Assembly: GCA_050116035.1 (NCBI GenBank)
Contig: JASFPJ010000089.1
Span: 1 to 10,887 of the forward strand
Length of the DNA: 10,887 nucleotides
Direction of reading: 5' to 3'
From: SOIA01 sp050116035
GTDB lineage: Bacteria > Acidobacteriota > Aminicenantia > Aminicenantales > Aminicenantaceae
Part shown: positions 1 through 6,774 of the stretch, piece after piece
How the letters are laid out: each line of letters begins with the position of its first letter
Numbering within the stretch: the stretch's first letter is position 1
Notes under the pieces: generated by a model
The model's database searches: none
Told to the model about the DNA's origin: nothing
Seen by the model: the letters and a program-made list of their open reading frames with translations, nothing else
Program-made: the position numbers and the translations under genes

Positions 1-308
1 CGAGCACTTTTGGAACCCTCAGAGCACTGCAGGAATCCGGATTGGCCGGAAAGGTGAAATTTGTCGGCTTTGACAGCAGCCCGAAACTGATCCAGGCACT
101 TAGAGATGGTCATATCCATGGTCTTGTGCTCCAGGATCCCATGAAGATGGGATATTTAGGAGTCAAACAGATGACTCTTCATTTGAAGGGCCAGGAGATT
201 GAGAGCCGTGTAGATACTGGAGTCTATCTGGCCACAAAGGAAAACATGGAAGAACCTGAAATCAAGAACCTTCTTGAGCCTGATTTTTCGGCTTATCTGG
301 ACCGATGA
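1..308 (+). CDS. Sugar ABC transporter substrate-binding protein, C-terminal part (partial)
   Basis: This is the C-terminal ~101 residues of a periplasmic-binding-protein-like sugar receptor (RbsB/LacI type); the 5' end lies outside the window. The frame is open from base 3 and reads STFGTLRALQESGLAGKVKF, then VGFDSSPKLIQALRDG and a VLQDPMKMGYLGVK segment. These are the hallmark pieces of the second lobe: the GFD strand that follows the hinge, and the QDP(Y/F)xMGYLGV helix found in ribose/allose-type receptors. The tail ATKENMEEPEIKNLLEPD is also typical of the family. The protein would bind the sugar outside the membrane and deliver it to the permease encoded downstream. Its stop codon overlaps the start of the ATPase gene (ATGA), which indicates one operon. 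The sugar cannot be read from this fragment. Family assignment is firm; substrate is unknown. Confidence 0.9.
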   Translation, partial: STFGTLRALQESGLAGKVKFVGFDSSPKLIQALRDGHIHGLVLQDPMKMGYLGVKQMTLHLKGQEIESRVDTGVYLATKENMEEPEIKNLLEPDFSAYLDR

Positions 309-1822
309 TTCAGAATCAGACTTCTGCGCTAATCCTCCAGATGAGGAACATCGTCAAAAATTTTGGGGCCACCTGCGCCGTGGATGACGTCGATTTTGAA
401 CTGAAGAAGGGGGAAGTCCATGCTTTGATCGGTGAGAATGGCGCAGGCAAAAGCACTCTGGTCAAGATACTGAGCGGAGCGCTCAAAGCCGATAGAGGGA
501 GTATGTTTCTAGAAAATGTTCCTTATTCACCTTCGAGCCCTCTGGATGGCAGGCGGAGAGGGGTTTCGATGATCTACCAGGAACTCAACTTGGCTCCGCA
601 TCTCACAGTTGAAGAGAATATAATGCTCGGAAGAGAACTCCATTCCTGGGGTTTTGTTCGACGGAAGGGAATGAAGGCAGAAGTCAAGGAGGCTTTGGAA
701 TTCGTCAACCATCCGGAGATTTCCCCGGATGTCCCTGTGAAAAAGCTGAGTATCGGAGCTAGACAGGTTGTGGAGATAACCCGGGCTTTGATGGGGAGGG
801 CCGCAGTCATCGTCATGGACGAGCCCACGAGCTCCCTTTCTCAGGAGGACAGCGCCCTTCTTTTCCGGATTATCGGAAGACTTAAAAGCCAGGGAGTGAG
901 TGTTATCTACATCAGCCATTTCCTTGAAGAGGTCCAGGAGGTGGCGGACAGTTTCACTGTGCTGAGAGACGGAAAAAAAGTGGGATCCGGCAAAATTAAG
1001 AATGTTTCACTCGAGGAGCTCATCCGGATGATGGTCGGGCAAAAGGTCGAAGAGATGTTTCCTCGGATAGAGCATGAGGTCGGCGATGAGCTGCTCGCAT
1101 TAAAGAGATTAAAAGGAATAAACATGCAGTCGGAAGTGAACCTTCGCCTACACCGCGGGGAGATTGTCGGGCTGGCCGGCTTAATCGGGGCAGGCCGGAC
1201 AGAGTTAATCAGAACGATATTTGGTTTAGATGCAGTCGCGAGAGGTTTTGTCAAAATTGCCTATCTATCGACTTCCAAAGGGTCTCCTTCACAGAGGATT
1301 CGCCAGGGAATGGGATATCTCAGCGAAGACAGACAAGGTGAGGGATTGGCCCTCTCCCGCTCTTTATCGGACAATCTGACCCTCAGCCATTTTTCTCCGT
1401 ACAGCCGTCTGGGCTTTATTGCGTTAAAGAAAAGAAAAACAGCAGTGCACGAGTGGATCCTGAGGATGAATATTAAAGCTCGAGGTCCGGATCAGTTGGT
1501 TTTGGGTCTATCCGGAGGGAATCAGCAGAAAGTGGCCCTGGCCCGGTTGCTTCACCAGGAAGCGGATATCCTGCTTCTGGATGAGCCGACCCGAGGAATC
1601 GATGTGGCCAGCAAATCCCAGATTTATGAATGGATAGGAGAGTTGGCCTCCAAGGGAAAAATGATTCTTTTTGTTAGCTCCTATTTTCCCGAGTTGATTG
1701 GAATCTGTGACAGAATCGCTGTATTCCACCGCGGACAGTTGGTTGATATCCGGCCCTATTCCCAATGGACTGCGCAGGGGATAATGGCGGCAGCCACGAC
1801 GGGAAAGGCGGTTGAACAATGA
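305..1822 (+). CDS. Sugar ABC transporter ATP-binding protein, RbsA/MglA type (two ATPase domains)
   Basis: This cytoplasmic ATPase (505 residues) energises a CUT2-type monosaccharide importer. Domain 1 has Walker A GENGAGKST at residues 43-51, signature LSIGARQ at 148-154, Walker B VIVMDEP at 168-174 and the switch His205. Domain 2 has a degenerate Walker A, GLIGAGRTE at 292-300 with Arg in place of Lys. It also has a canonical LSGGNQQK signature (402-409), Walker B ILLLDEPTRG (422-431) and SS (458-459) where the switch His would be. One active and one degenerate site is normal for this family, so this is not damage. Length is normal (about 500). The ATG at 305 sits in an ATGA overlap with the receptor gene, suggesting translational coupling; Met13 is a possible alternative start. 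The gene overlaps the permease gene by another ATGA. Confidence 0.96.
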   Translation: MIQNQTSALILQMRNIVKNFGATCAVDDVDFELKKGEVHALIGENGAGKSTLVKILSGALKADRGSMFLENVPYSPSSPLDGRRRGVSMIYQELNLAPHLTVEENIMLGRELHSWGFVRRKGMKAEVKEALEFVNHPEISPDVPVKKLSIGARQVVEITRALMGRAAVIVMDEPTSSLSQEDSALLFRIIGRLKSQGVSVIYISHFLEEVQEVADSFTVLRDGKKVGSGKIKNVSLEELIRMMVGQKVEEMFPRIEHEVGDELLALKRLKGINMQSEVNLRLHRGEIVGLAGLIGAGRTELIRTIFGLDAVARGFVKIAYLSTSKGSPSQRIRQGMGYLSEDRQGEGLALSRSLSDNLTLSHFSPYSRLGFIALKKRKTAVHEWILRMNIKARGPDQLVLGLSGGNQQKVALARLLHQEADILLLDEPTRGIDVASKSQIYEWIGELASKGKMILFVSSYFPELIGICDRIAVFHRGQLVDIRPYSQWTAQGIMAAATTGKAVEQ

Positions 1823-2814
1823 GAAAAAAGATTGTTCAGTTTTCGTTTGTGAAAAAGAAAACTCGCATTCAGTCTCTCATCAGCTGGCTGGCACCGTTTT
1901 TGGGATTGATTCTGGTCCTGGCAATATTCTCTTTGATGCCTGAAGTGCAGGATAGATTCCTGCGGGTCGCTAACTTCAAGAGTGTAGCCACTCAGTCGGT
2001 GATCGTAGCTCTGGGAGCCTTAGGGATGACTCTGATCATCATCAGCGGAGGGATTGACCTCTCCGCCGCTTCGAACATCGCTCTTTCCTGCGTCATCGTC
2101 GCCTTTTCCATCAATGCAGGCATCTCTCCGGTTGTGGCCATTGTGTTTGGGATTTTGACCGGCGGTCTCGTTGGGTTTGTCAACGGGAGCCTGATCACTT
2201 CATTAAGGCTGGTTCCCTTTATTGTCACTCTGGGCATGCTGGGTATTGCCAGAGGTGTGGCCAAGTGGATTGCCGGCAATCAGAAGATCGATGCGCCTCT
2301 CACCTGGGTCAATGACCTCATGGCCAGGCATCCCGAACCCTCCTGGCTGTTGATGGCCCCCGGAGTCTGGCTGATGATCATCCTGGCTGTGATTATGGCT
2401 GTTGTCCTGCGTTATACGGTATTTGGAAGGCACGTTTTTGCTGTGGGTTCGAATGAAGCCACCGCCCGGCTCTGCGGCATCCGAACGAACCGGACGAAAA
2501 TCGTCATCTATTCTGTCTCAGGTCTTTTCTGCGGGCTCAGCGGCGTGATGCAATTTTCGAGGCTGACGGTTGGTGATCCCACTGTGGCCGTCGGTCTGGA
2601 ACTGGATATCATTGCGGCTGTGGTTATCGGCGGAGGCAGTCTGAGTGGAGGGGAAGGGAGCATCCTCGGGTCAATGGTGGGGGTGTTCATCATGTCCTTT
2701 CTCCGGAACGGAAGCACGATGATGGGGTGGCCGAATTATATCCAGGAGATCATCATCGGAGCGATTATTGTCGTGGCTGTGAGCCTCGACCAACTCCGCC
2801 ACCGCCGCGAATAA
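1819..2814 (+). CDS. Sugar ABC transporter permease, RbsC-like (BPD_transp_2)
   Basis: This 331-residue integral membrane protein would form the channel of the sugar importer. A basic N-terminus (MRKK, KKKTR) precedes a first membrane segment near residues 20-40. Further hydrophobic segments lie around 57-76, 85-120, 131-150, 177-200, 228-245, 260-295 and 308-323. Diagnostic family pieces are GMTLIIISGGIDLS (69-82), the cytoplasmic coupling loop GRHVFAVGSNEATARLCGI (203-221) and the block VGLELDIIAAVVIGGGSLSGG (258-278, quoted in part elsewhere as GGGSLSGG). The start overlaps the ATPase stop (ATGA), with an AAGGCGG ribosome-binding stretch ahead. It is the last gene of the operon: five bases after its TAA the repeat-flanked transposase unit begins, so any original terminator here has been displaced or was never present. 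Length and ends look intact. Confidence 0.95.
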   Translation: MRKKIVQFSFVKKKTRIQSLISWLAPFLGLILVLAIFSLMPEVQDRFLRVANFKSVATQSVIVALGALGMTLIIISGGIDLSAASNIALSCVIVAFSINAGISPVVAIVFGILTGGLVGFVNGSLITSLRLVPFIVTLGMLGIARGVAKWIAGNQKIDAPLTWVNDLMARHPEPSWLLMAPGVWLMIILAVIMAVVLRYTVFGRHVFAVGSNEATARLCGIRTNRTKIVIYSVSGLFCGLSGVMQFSRLTVGDPTVAVGLELDIIAAVVIGGGSLSGGEGSILGSMVGVFIMSFLRNGSTMMGWPNYIQEIIIGAIIVVAVSLDQLRHRRE

Positions 2815-2819
2815 CCATT

Positions 2820-2846
2820 AGGGGTCGCGTCTTAACATTTAACATT
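2820..2846 (+). repeat. Outer left repeat of the transposase unit
   Basis: This copy begins AGGGGTCGCG and continues TCTTAACATT and TAACATT. It is the inverse of 4042-4068 with a single mismatch (G versus A at the tenth base). It starts five bases after the permease stop codon. A small hairpin, TTAAC-ATTTC-GTTAA, covers 2839-2853 at its inner edge. Confidence 0.88.
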
Positions 2847-2868
2847 TCGTTAATAGAAAGAAAAACCT

Positions 2869-2893
2869 GGGGCCACGTCTTAACATTGGACAT
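2869..2893 (+). repeat. Inner left repeat of the transposase unit
   Basis: This second tandem copy reads GGGGCCACG then TCTTAACATT and GGACAT, matching the outer left copy at 21 of 25 positions. It starts 49 nt after the start of the outer copy. It is inverted relative to the inner right copy at 4001-4020, with 17 of 19 core positions shared. Confidence 0.8.
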
Positions 2894-3031
2894 ATTTATC
2901 ACTAGGTTTTTTTCTAATCAAGAATAATGCTTGCTTCTGCTTAGAATTTTAGCTTCGAAGGAATTCCCTTCCTACATAATTGAGACAAGTCTAATAATAA
3001 CCACGTCTCACTTAAGGATATAATATTACAA
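2894..3031 (+). other. AT-rich leader of the transposase gene with small hairpins
   Basis: This non-coding stretch lies between the inner left repeat and the transposase start. It holds a hairpin, GAAGG-AATTC-CCTTC, at 2957-2971. It also holds the inverted hexamers TGAGAC (2981-2986) and GTCTCA (3005-3010), and a short AGAC-AA-GTCT palindrome at 2983-2992. A TATAAT-like box lies near 3018-3023 without a convincing -35 partner, and AAGG about 14 bases before the ATG would be a poor ribosome-binding site. The hairpins could be transposase recognition structures, but this is inference. Confidence 0.4.
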
Positions 3032-4015
3032 ATGGCCAGACCACACAGAATTGAATATCGAGGGGCTTTTTACCATATAATATCGAGGGGAGAAAGACGC
3101 GATAATATTTTTTTAGATGACGGAGATCGATTAAAATTTCTAGAAAAGCTAGATGAGACAGTTCAAAAATTCAGCTTAAAGATCCATTGCTATGTTTTAA
3201 TGAATAATCATTTTCATCTTTTACTCGAAACACCAGAAGGAAATCTTTCAGCCGCAATGCATTATCTCAATACAAGTTATTCAAATTGGTTTAAATCAAA
3301 ACACAATATAATAGGATCGGTATTTCAGGGAAGATATAAATCGATTTTGGTAGAGAAGGAATTGTATTTATTAATGTTAAGTGCGTATATCCATCTTAAT
3401 CCGTTTCGTGCTGGGATTGTTGGCAATCCTGAAGAATATGCATGGAGCAGTTTTAGATTCTATATGGGGAAAAGAAAATCCATTTCGTGGATATTTATGG
3501 ATGATATTTTAAAAATGTTTTTAGGTAGGCGAGATGATTATAAACAATTCGTTTTTAATCATATGATTAAAGAGAATGAAATTAAACAAAATGATATCCG
3601 TGGTGAACACGCAATACTTGGAAGAAAAGAATTTAGAGAGAAAATAACAAAGCAACTCAAGTCTGATTTAAAAGGAGATGATATTCGTGAGAAGCCAGAT
3701 TTAAAGCATCTTAATAAACTTACTGTAAAAGATATTAAGAGCATACTCCTGAAATCCTTTCAAGTAAAAGAGGAAGAATTACTGTCAAAGAAAAAAAATA
3801 ATGAGTATCGAAAATTATTTCTATTTGGATTGAGGAAATATACTCAATTAAGTTTGAAAGAAATAGGAGCTTTATGTGAGATGGATTATGTAGCTGTTTT
3901 TCAATTGATAAAGCGGTTCATTTCGGATTCAGCAACTCATTCTGAAGTGAGAGAAATGCTGGAGAAGTTTGAAAGAGAAATTCAAAAAAAAAGAAATCCG
4001 AATGTTAAGATGTGA
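3032..4015 (+). CDS. REP-associated tyrosine transposase (RAYT, IS200-like Y1 HUH family)
   Basis: This 327-residue single-strand DNA nuclease/transposase opens with MARPHRIEYRGAFYHIISRG, the usual start of this group. The HUH metal motif is His60-Phe61-His62 in MNNHFHLLL. The likely nucleophile is Tyr119 in AYIHLNPFRAG, by analogy with the tyrosine in the E. coli RAYT; Tyr112 is nearby. The catalytic part ends near residue 150. Residues ~258-300 (LFLFGLRKYTQLSLKEIG) resemble the helix-turn-helix of the DnaA C-terminal domain, an extension seen in many RAYT-like proteins that probably reads the repeats. The middle and tail are rich in Lys and Glu. The gene is far more AT-rich than its neighbours. 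Its last codons and TGA lie inside the inner right repeat. The reading frame is intact, so the enzyme may be active. ATG 3032 is the only sensible start, though its ribosome site is weak. Confidence 0.9.
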   Translation: MARPHRIEYRGAFYHIISRGERRDNIFLDDGDRLKFLEKLDETVQKFSLKIHCYVLMNNHFHLLLETPEGNLSAAMHYLNTSYSNWFKSKHNIIGSVFQGRYKSILVEKELYLLMLSAYIHLNPFRAGIVGNPEEYAWSSFRFYMGKRKSISWIFMDDILKMFLGRRDDYKQFVFNHMIKENEIKQNDIRGEHAILGRKEFREKITKQLKSDLKGDDIREKPDLKHLNKLTVKDIKSILLKSFQVKEEELLSKKKNNEYRKLFLFGLRKYTQLSLKEIGALCEMDYVAVFQLIKRFISDSATHSEVREMLEKFEREIQKKRNPNVKM

Positions 4016-4020
4016 CCCCT
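4001..4020 (-). repeat. Inner right repeat of the transposase unit
   Basis: Read on the minus strand, this copy is AGGGGTCACATCTTAACATT. It is inverted relative to the two left copies and in tandem with the outer right copy. It overlaps the transposase gene: the codons for Asn-Val-Lys-Met and the TGA stop are within it. Confidence 0.82.
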
Positions 4021-4041
4021 TGATATTAGAATCAATCTGCG

Positions 4042-4068
4042 AATGTTAAATGTTAAGATGCGACCCCT
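4042..4068 (-). repeat. Outer right repeat of the transposase unit
   Basis: On the minus strand this copy begins AGGGGTCGCA and continues TCTTAACATT and TAACATT. It pairs with the outer left copy at 26 of 27 positions. Its outermost AG forms the last two bases of the TAG stop of the convergent trans-sulfuration gene. Confidence 0.88.
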
Positions 4069-5473
4069 ATAGGGATTTGAGGGCCTGGTCGAGGTCGGCG
4101 ATGATGTCGTCCGGGTCTTCAGCACCCACACAAAGCCTTATCATCTGAGGTGGAACATCGGCATTTGCCCGGGCCTCTTCACCCTGCTGCAGGTGAGTGG
4201 AGATGGCGGGAATGGTGGCGATGCTTTTGATGCGGCCTAGATCACCCGCCCTCATGATGAGCTTGAATCCATCGAAAACTTTCCTCGCGTTTAGGGGAGG
4301 GCCGTCCACTCGAAAACTGAGCAGGTGTCCGTAGCGGTTGATCTCGTTGCCTTTTCCATCGTCAGAGTCCACGAGCTTCATGTATTTTTTAGCCAGAGGA
4401 TGATAATGGAAACTTTCCAATCCGAGATAATCGACCTGGTAGACACGGGGATGCTGGCGGAGGAATTCGGCCACTTTCTCTGAATTCTGGCTCAGTAAAT
4501 CCATTCTGGAACGGAGCGTCCGCAGGTCATTCAAGGCGAGAAAAGCGTTCATCGGCGATGCGGCCGGCCCGGTATCCCGGAAAGGAAGAAACTTAACATA
4601 CTCGGCAAAACTTTCTTTGAAAAGAGGGTTGTCGTTTTTTATCTTGGTGACGATGGGTTTTCGACTGATCAACGCTCCCCCCATGGCCAGTCCGCTAGCG
4701 GTTATGGTTTTCGTCAGAGAGTGGATAACGATGTCCGCTTCGTAGGCAAAGGGACGCATCAAGGCGGGAGTGGCGCAGGTGGAATCGATGATGAAAGGAA
4801 TGTCCCAGGAATGGGCCAGGTCGGTAATGGCTTTGACATCGCAGAAAGACAGTTGCGGATTGCTGGGAGCTTCGGAGAACAGAAAGCGGGTGTTTTCGTC
4901 GATTTTCGCCTCCCATTCCTCAATGTCTTCGGGATGGTGAACCCAGCGCACTTCTATGCCTCTCTCCTGCATCTTTCTCACGGAAAAATGCTGGAAAGTG
5001 CCACCGTAAATCTGGATGGAGGAGACGAAGTTTATTTTTTCAGGTCCCTCCTTCTGTTTGATTAAAAAACAATCCACGGCCAGCATCAAAGCGGACATTC
5101 CAGAGGCAGTCACGAGGCATGATGTATCGCAGCCTGTCTGGTATCCTTCAAGCAAAGCCAGCGCCCATTCCAGATAATAGTTGGTCGGGTTGGCGAAGCG
5201 AGTGTAGCACCAGGTCGGGATCAGGTAGGCGAGCGCGGCTTCCATCTCGTCTGAGTCCCGGTAGGCTTGAGCTGTGGATAGAAAAAGGGGTTCGATCACA
5301 GAGCCTTGATTCAGGTTTAAGGCTTCTTCCATTGTGTAGAGGCCTTGAACGGCTATGGTGTCAAATTTGAATTTTTTGACCTGTTCCAGAGCCTTCTTTT
5401 TTCGGTTTAAAAGTTTCTGGGCTTCTTTGATGTATTTCTTCACACCCGGACTGTACTCTGGCTCATCACTCAT
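4067..5473 (-). CDS. PLP-dependent trans-sulfuration family enzyme (Cys/Met metabolism)
   Basis: This 468-residue fold-type I PLP enzyme belongs to the cystathionine gamma-synthase / gamma-lyase / O-acylhomoserine sulfhydrylase family. I place the start at ATG 5473 because AGGAGA lies seven bases upstream; the frame also opens at a TTG at 5488, but that would put the ribosome site inside the gene. In this numbering the visible motifs are YTRFANPT (90-97, phosphate-binding Tyr and Arg of the partner subunit), SGMSA (124-128), IYGGT (155-159) and Asp230 in IDSTCATP. The PLP lysine is Lys255 in HSLTK, and the substrate-carboxylate Arg lies in IRLCVGAEDPDD near 445. About 40 charged, helical N-terminal residues precede the usual core. 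After the lysine, TITASG replaces the common YxxGHxD. Substrate and reaction (gamma-replacement or gamma-elimination) cannot be fixed. The gene is last in the minus-strand run, 28 nt after the aminotransferase. Confidence 0.88.
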   Translation of the reverse strand: MSDEPEYSPGVKKYIKEAQKLLNRKKKALEQVKKFKFDTIAVQGLYTMEEALNLNQGSVIEPLFLSTAQAYRDSDEMEAALAYLIPTWCYTRFANPTNYYLEWALALLEGYQTGCDTSCLVTASGMSALMLAVDCFLIKQKEGPEKINFVSSIQIYGGTFQHFSVRKMQERGIEVRWVHHPEDIEEWEAKIDENTRFLFSEAPSNPQLSFCDVKAITDLAHSWDIPFIIDSTCATPALMRPFAYEADIVIHSLTKTITASGLAMGGALISRKPIVTKIKNDNPLFKESFAEYVKFLPFRDTGPAASPMNAFLALNDLRTLRSRMDLLSQNSEKVAEFLRQHPRVYQVDYLGLESFHYHPLAKKYMKLVDSDDGKGNEINRYGHLLSFRVDGPPLNARKVFDGFKLIMRAGDLGRIKSIATIPAISTHLQQGEEARANADVPPQMIRLCVGAEDPDDIIADLDQALKSL

Positions 5474-5487
5474 GGATTTTCTCCTCA
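5474..5487 (-). promoter_or_regulatory. Ribosome-binding site deciding the start of the trans-sulfuration gene
   Basis: On the minus strand AGGAGA, followed by AAATCC and then ATG (5473), gives ideal spacing. This rules against the in-frame TTG five codons upstream. Confidence 0.75.
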
Positions 5488-5501
5488 ATCAGTAGAATGT
5501 G

Positions 5502-6725
5502 TTATGTCTTTTTTTTGGCGCGGTATTTTTTGATAACAGAACTCAGTCTTCTGACTCCTTCGACGATTTCCTCTTTTGTGGGGAAAGAAAAATTAATCCT
5601 CATGGCATTGTATTTTTTGAATCCTTCTGGATAGAAGACCTCTCCGGGGACGAAGGCGACCTCCTCTTCGATGGCCATGTAAAAAAGGTCGAGAGTGTTT
5701 ATCTCCTCAGGCACTGTTATCCAGAGGAACAATCCGCCTTCGGGTTTTGTCCACTGGACGCCCATATCCTCGGGAAAATTTTCTTCCATGGCTTTTAGAA
5801 AAAAATTCAATTTTTCTGAATAATACTTCCTTGCCTTCTGGAAATGAGCATCCAAATCATATTCCTGGAGAAATGTCCTGCAGATATTCTGGTTCAACTT
5901 GGGTGTGTTGAGGATGTTGGCCCCTTTTATAAAGGAAAATTTTTGTATGACCTCAGGCGGACCGATATTAAATCCGACTCGAATTCCGGGACAGAGGATT
6001 TTAGAAAAAGTGTACAAACCGATCACATTTCCTTGATTCTTATCCAGTGAATAGATTGAAGGGAGATTTTCACCTCTGTATCTCAATTCCCTGTAAGGGC
6101 TGTCTTCGACCACGGGAATCTCAAACTTTTTGCCCAGTTCAAGAAGTGCGAGTCTTTTCTCGAGGCTGGTGGTGATTCCGGACGGATTCTGAAAGTCCGG
6201 GACAACATAGATGAATTTCGGTTTTTTTCCCTTTTTGCCCATATAGTCCTCGATTTCTGCCTTCAATCCATTCACATCGGTTCCATCCTCTTCAATGTCT
6301 CTGGCCAGGTATTGGGTGTCTTCAAGCTCAAAGGCAGCCAGGGCACCTCCGAACGTGGGCAGGTCTATGACGATAGCATCTTGGGGATTGAGGAACAATC
6401 TTCCAACCAGGTCCAGGCCGTGCTGTCCGGAAGTCGTGATCATGATGTTTTCCGGTTCGATATGGATATCGTCCTCTTTGAGATAGTCTATGATGGCCTC
6501 CATCAAGTCCTTTTCTCCTGGAATAGGGGTGTATTGAAGCACATGCATCCAGTCCTCTTTAAGGGACTTTTCCGTTGCTTTCTTCACAATATCTAAAGGA
6601 AAGACATCGCTGCTGGGCAAACCTCCGGCAAAAGAGATGACGCTGGGATCGCTCAGGTACCTGAGCATCTTTCCGATGGCGTACCCTTCGAATTCCTTCA
6701 TTATGTCAGCGAATAATGATTTCAT
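5502..6725 (-). CDS. PLP-dependent aminotransferase, class I/II (LysN / MocR-domain-like)
   Basis: This fold-type I aminotransferase has 407 residues when started at ATG 6725. GAGG lies about seven bases ahead, and the in-frame TTG at 6737 would include this ribosome site. Motifs (numbered from Met6725) are FAGGLPSSDVFP near 32-43, TSGQHGLD near 99-106, NPSG with Asn180, and Asp208 and Tyr211 in EDSPYRELRY. The Schiff-base lysine is Lys242 in TFSKILCPGIRVG, with the phosphate Arg249 after it, and Arg376 in AMRINFS would hold the alpha-carboxylate. The GGLP-start and SKxxxPGxRxG pattern places it with the 2-aminoadipate / aromatic / branched-chain aminotransferases related to MocR catalytic domains. 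No regulator-type N-terminal domain is present. It lies 49 nt after the cupin gene and 28 nt before the trans-sulfuration gene, suggesting shared transcription. The amino donor and acceptor are not evident. Confidence 0.9.
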   Translation of the reverse strand: MKSLFADIMKEFEGYAIGKMLRYLSDPSVISFAGGLPSSDVFPLDIVKKATEKSLKEDWMHVLQYTPIPGEKDLMEAIIDYLKEDDIHIEPENIMITTSGQHGLDLVGRLFLNPQDAIVIDLPTFGGALAAFELEDTQYLARDIEEDGTDVNGLKAEIEDYMGKKGKKPKFIYVVPDFQNPSGITTSLEKRLALLELGKKFEIPVVEDSPYRELRYRGENLPSIYSLDKNQGNVIGLYTFSKILCPGIRVGFNIGPPEVIQKFSFIKGANILNTPKLNQNICRTFLQEYDLDAHFQKARKYYSEKLNFFLKAMEENFPEDMGVQWTKPEGGLFLWITVPEEINTLDLFYMAIEEEVAFVPGEVFYPEGFKKYNAMRINFSFPTKEEIVEGVRRLSSVIKKYRAKKKT

Positions 6726-6737
6726 GTTTGACCTCAA
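6726..6737 (-). promoter_or_regulatory. Ribosome-binding site deciding the start of the aminotransferase gene
   Basis: The minus strand reads TTGAGGTCAAAC and then ATG (6725). The GAGG at normal spacing favours this ATG over the upstream TTG. Confidence 0.65.
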
Positions 6738-6774
6738 TAAGTTTTATTTTATGCCATTCCTGTCTTTAGTCTGC

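Larger units (their letters stand above)
2820..4068. mobile_element. RAYT (REP-associated transposase) element with doubled inverted repeats
   Basis: This AT-rich unit of about 1.25 kb contains one transposase gene bracketed by two repeat copies on each side. The outer copies (2820-2846 and 4042-4068) are inverted and agree at 26 of 27 positions. The inner copies (2869-2893 and 4001-4020) share the core GGGGYCRCRTCTTAACATT. On each side the two copies are in tandem, about 48-49 nt apart. No target duplication is visible in the flanks, which fits HUH enzymes, since they do not make one. The composition contrast supports acquisition: 3541-3600 has 13 G+C in 60, against 34 in 60 for 2641-2700 in the permease gene. 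The layout resembles the 'REPtron' arrangement described for RAYT genes. I infer the boundaries from the outer repeats; whether the whole unit moves together is not shown by this sequence. Confidence 0.75.

Noticed and set aside
292..1822. Second ATPase domain of the sugar transporter lacking the Walker A lysine
   Set aside because: A degenerate C-terminal nucleotide site is the normal state in RbsA/MglA proteins, so it is not a defect.
1992..2717. Open frames on the minus strand opposite the permease gene
   Set aside because: They are mirror frames of a strongly supported membrane protein; their translations are low in structure and have no ribosome sites.
2727..2927. Open frame of 66 codons across the permease 3' end and the left repeats
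   Set aside because: It overlaps the permease in another frame, runs through two repeat copies, has no ribosome site and shows no recognisable protein pattern.
3001..3015. CCACGTCTCACTTAA as a fifth copy of the transposase repeat
   Set aside because: Only the first eight bases match the repeat; the TTAACATT core is scrambled, so the resemblance may be chance.
4695..5370. Open frames in both directions inside the trans-sulfuration gene
   Set aside because: The main frame carries intact PLP-enzyme motifs throughout, so these are by-products of its codon use.
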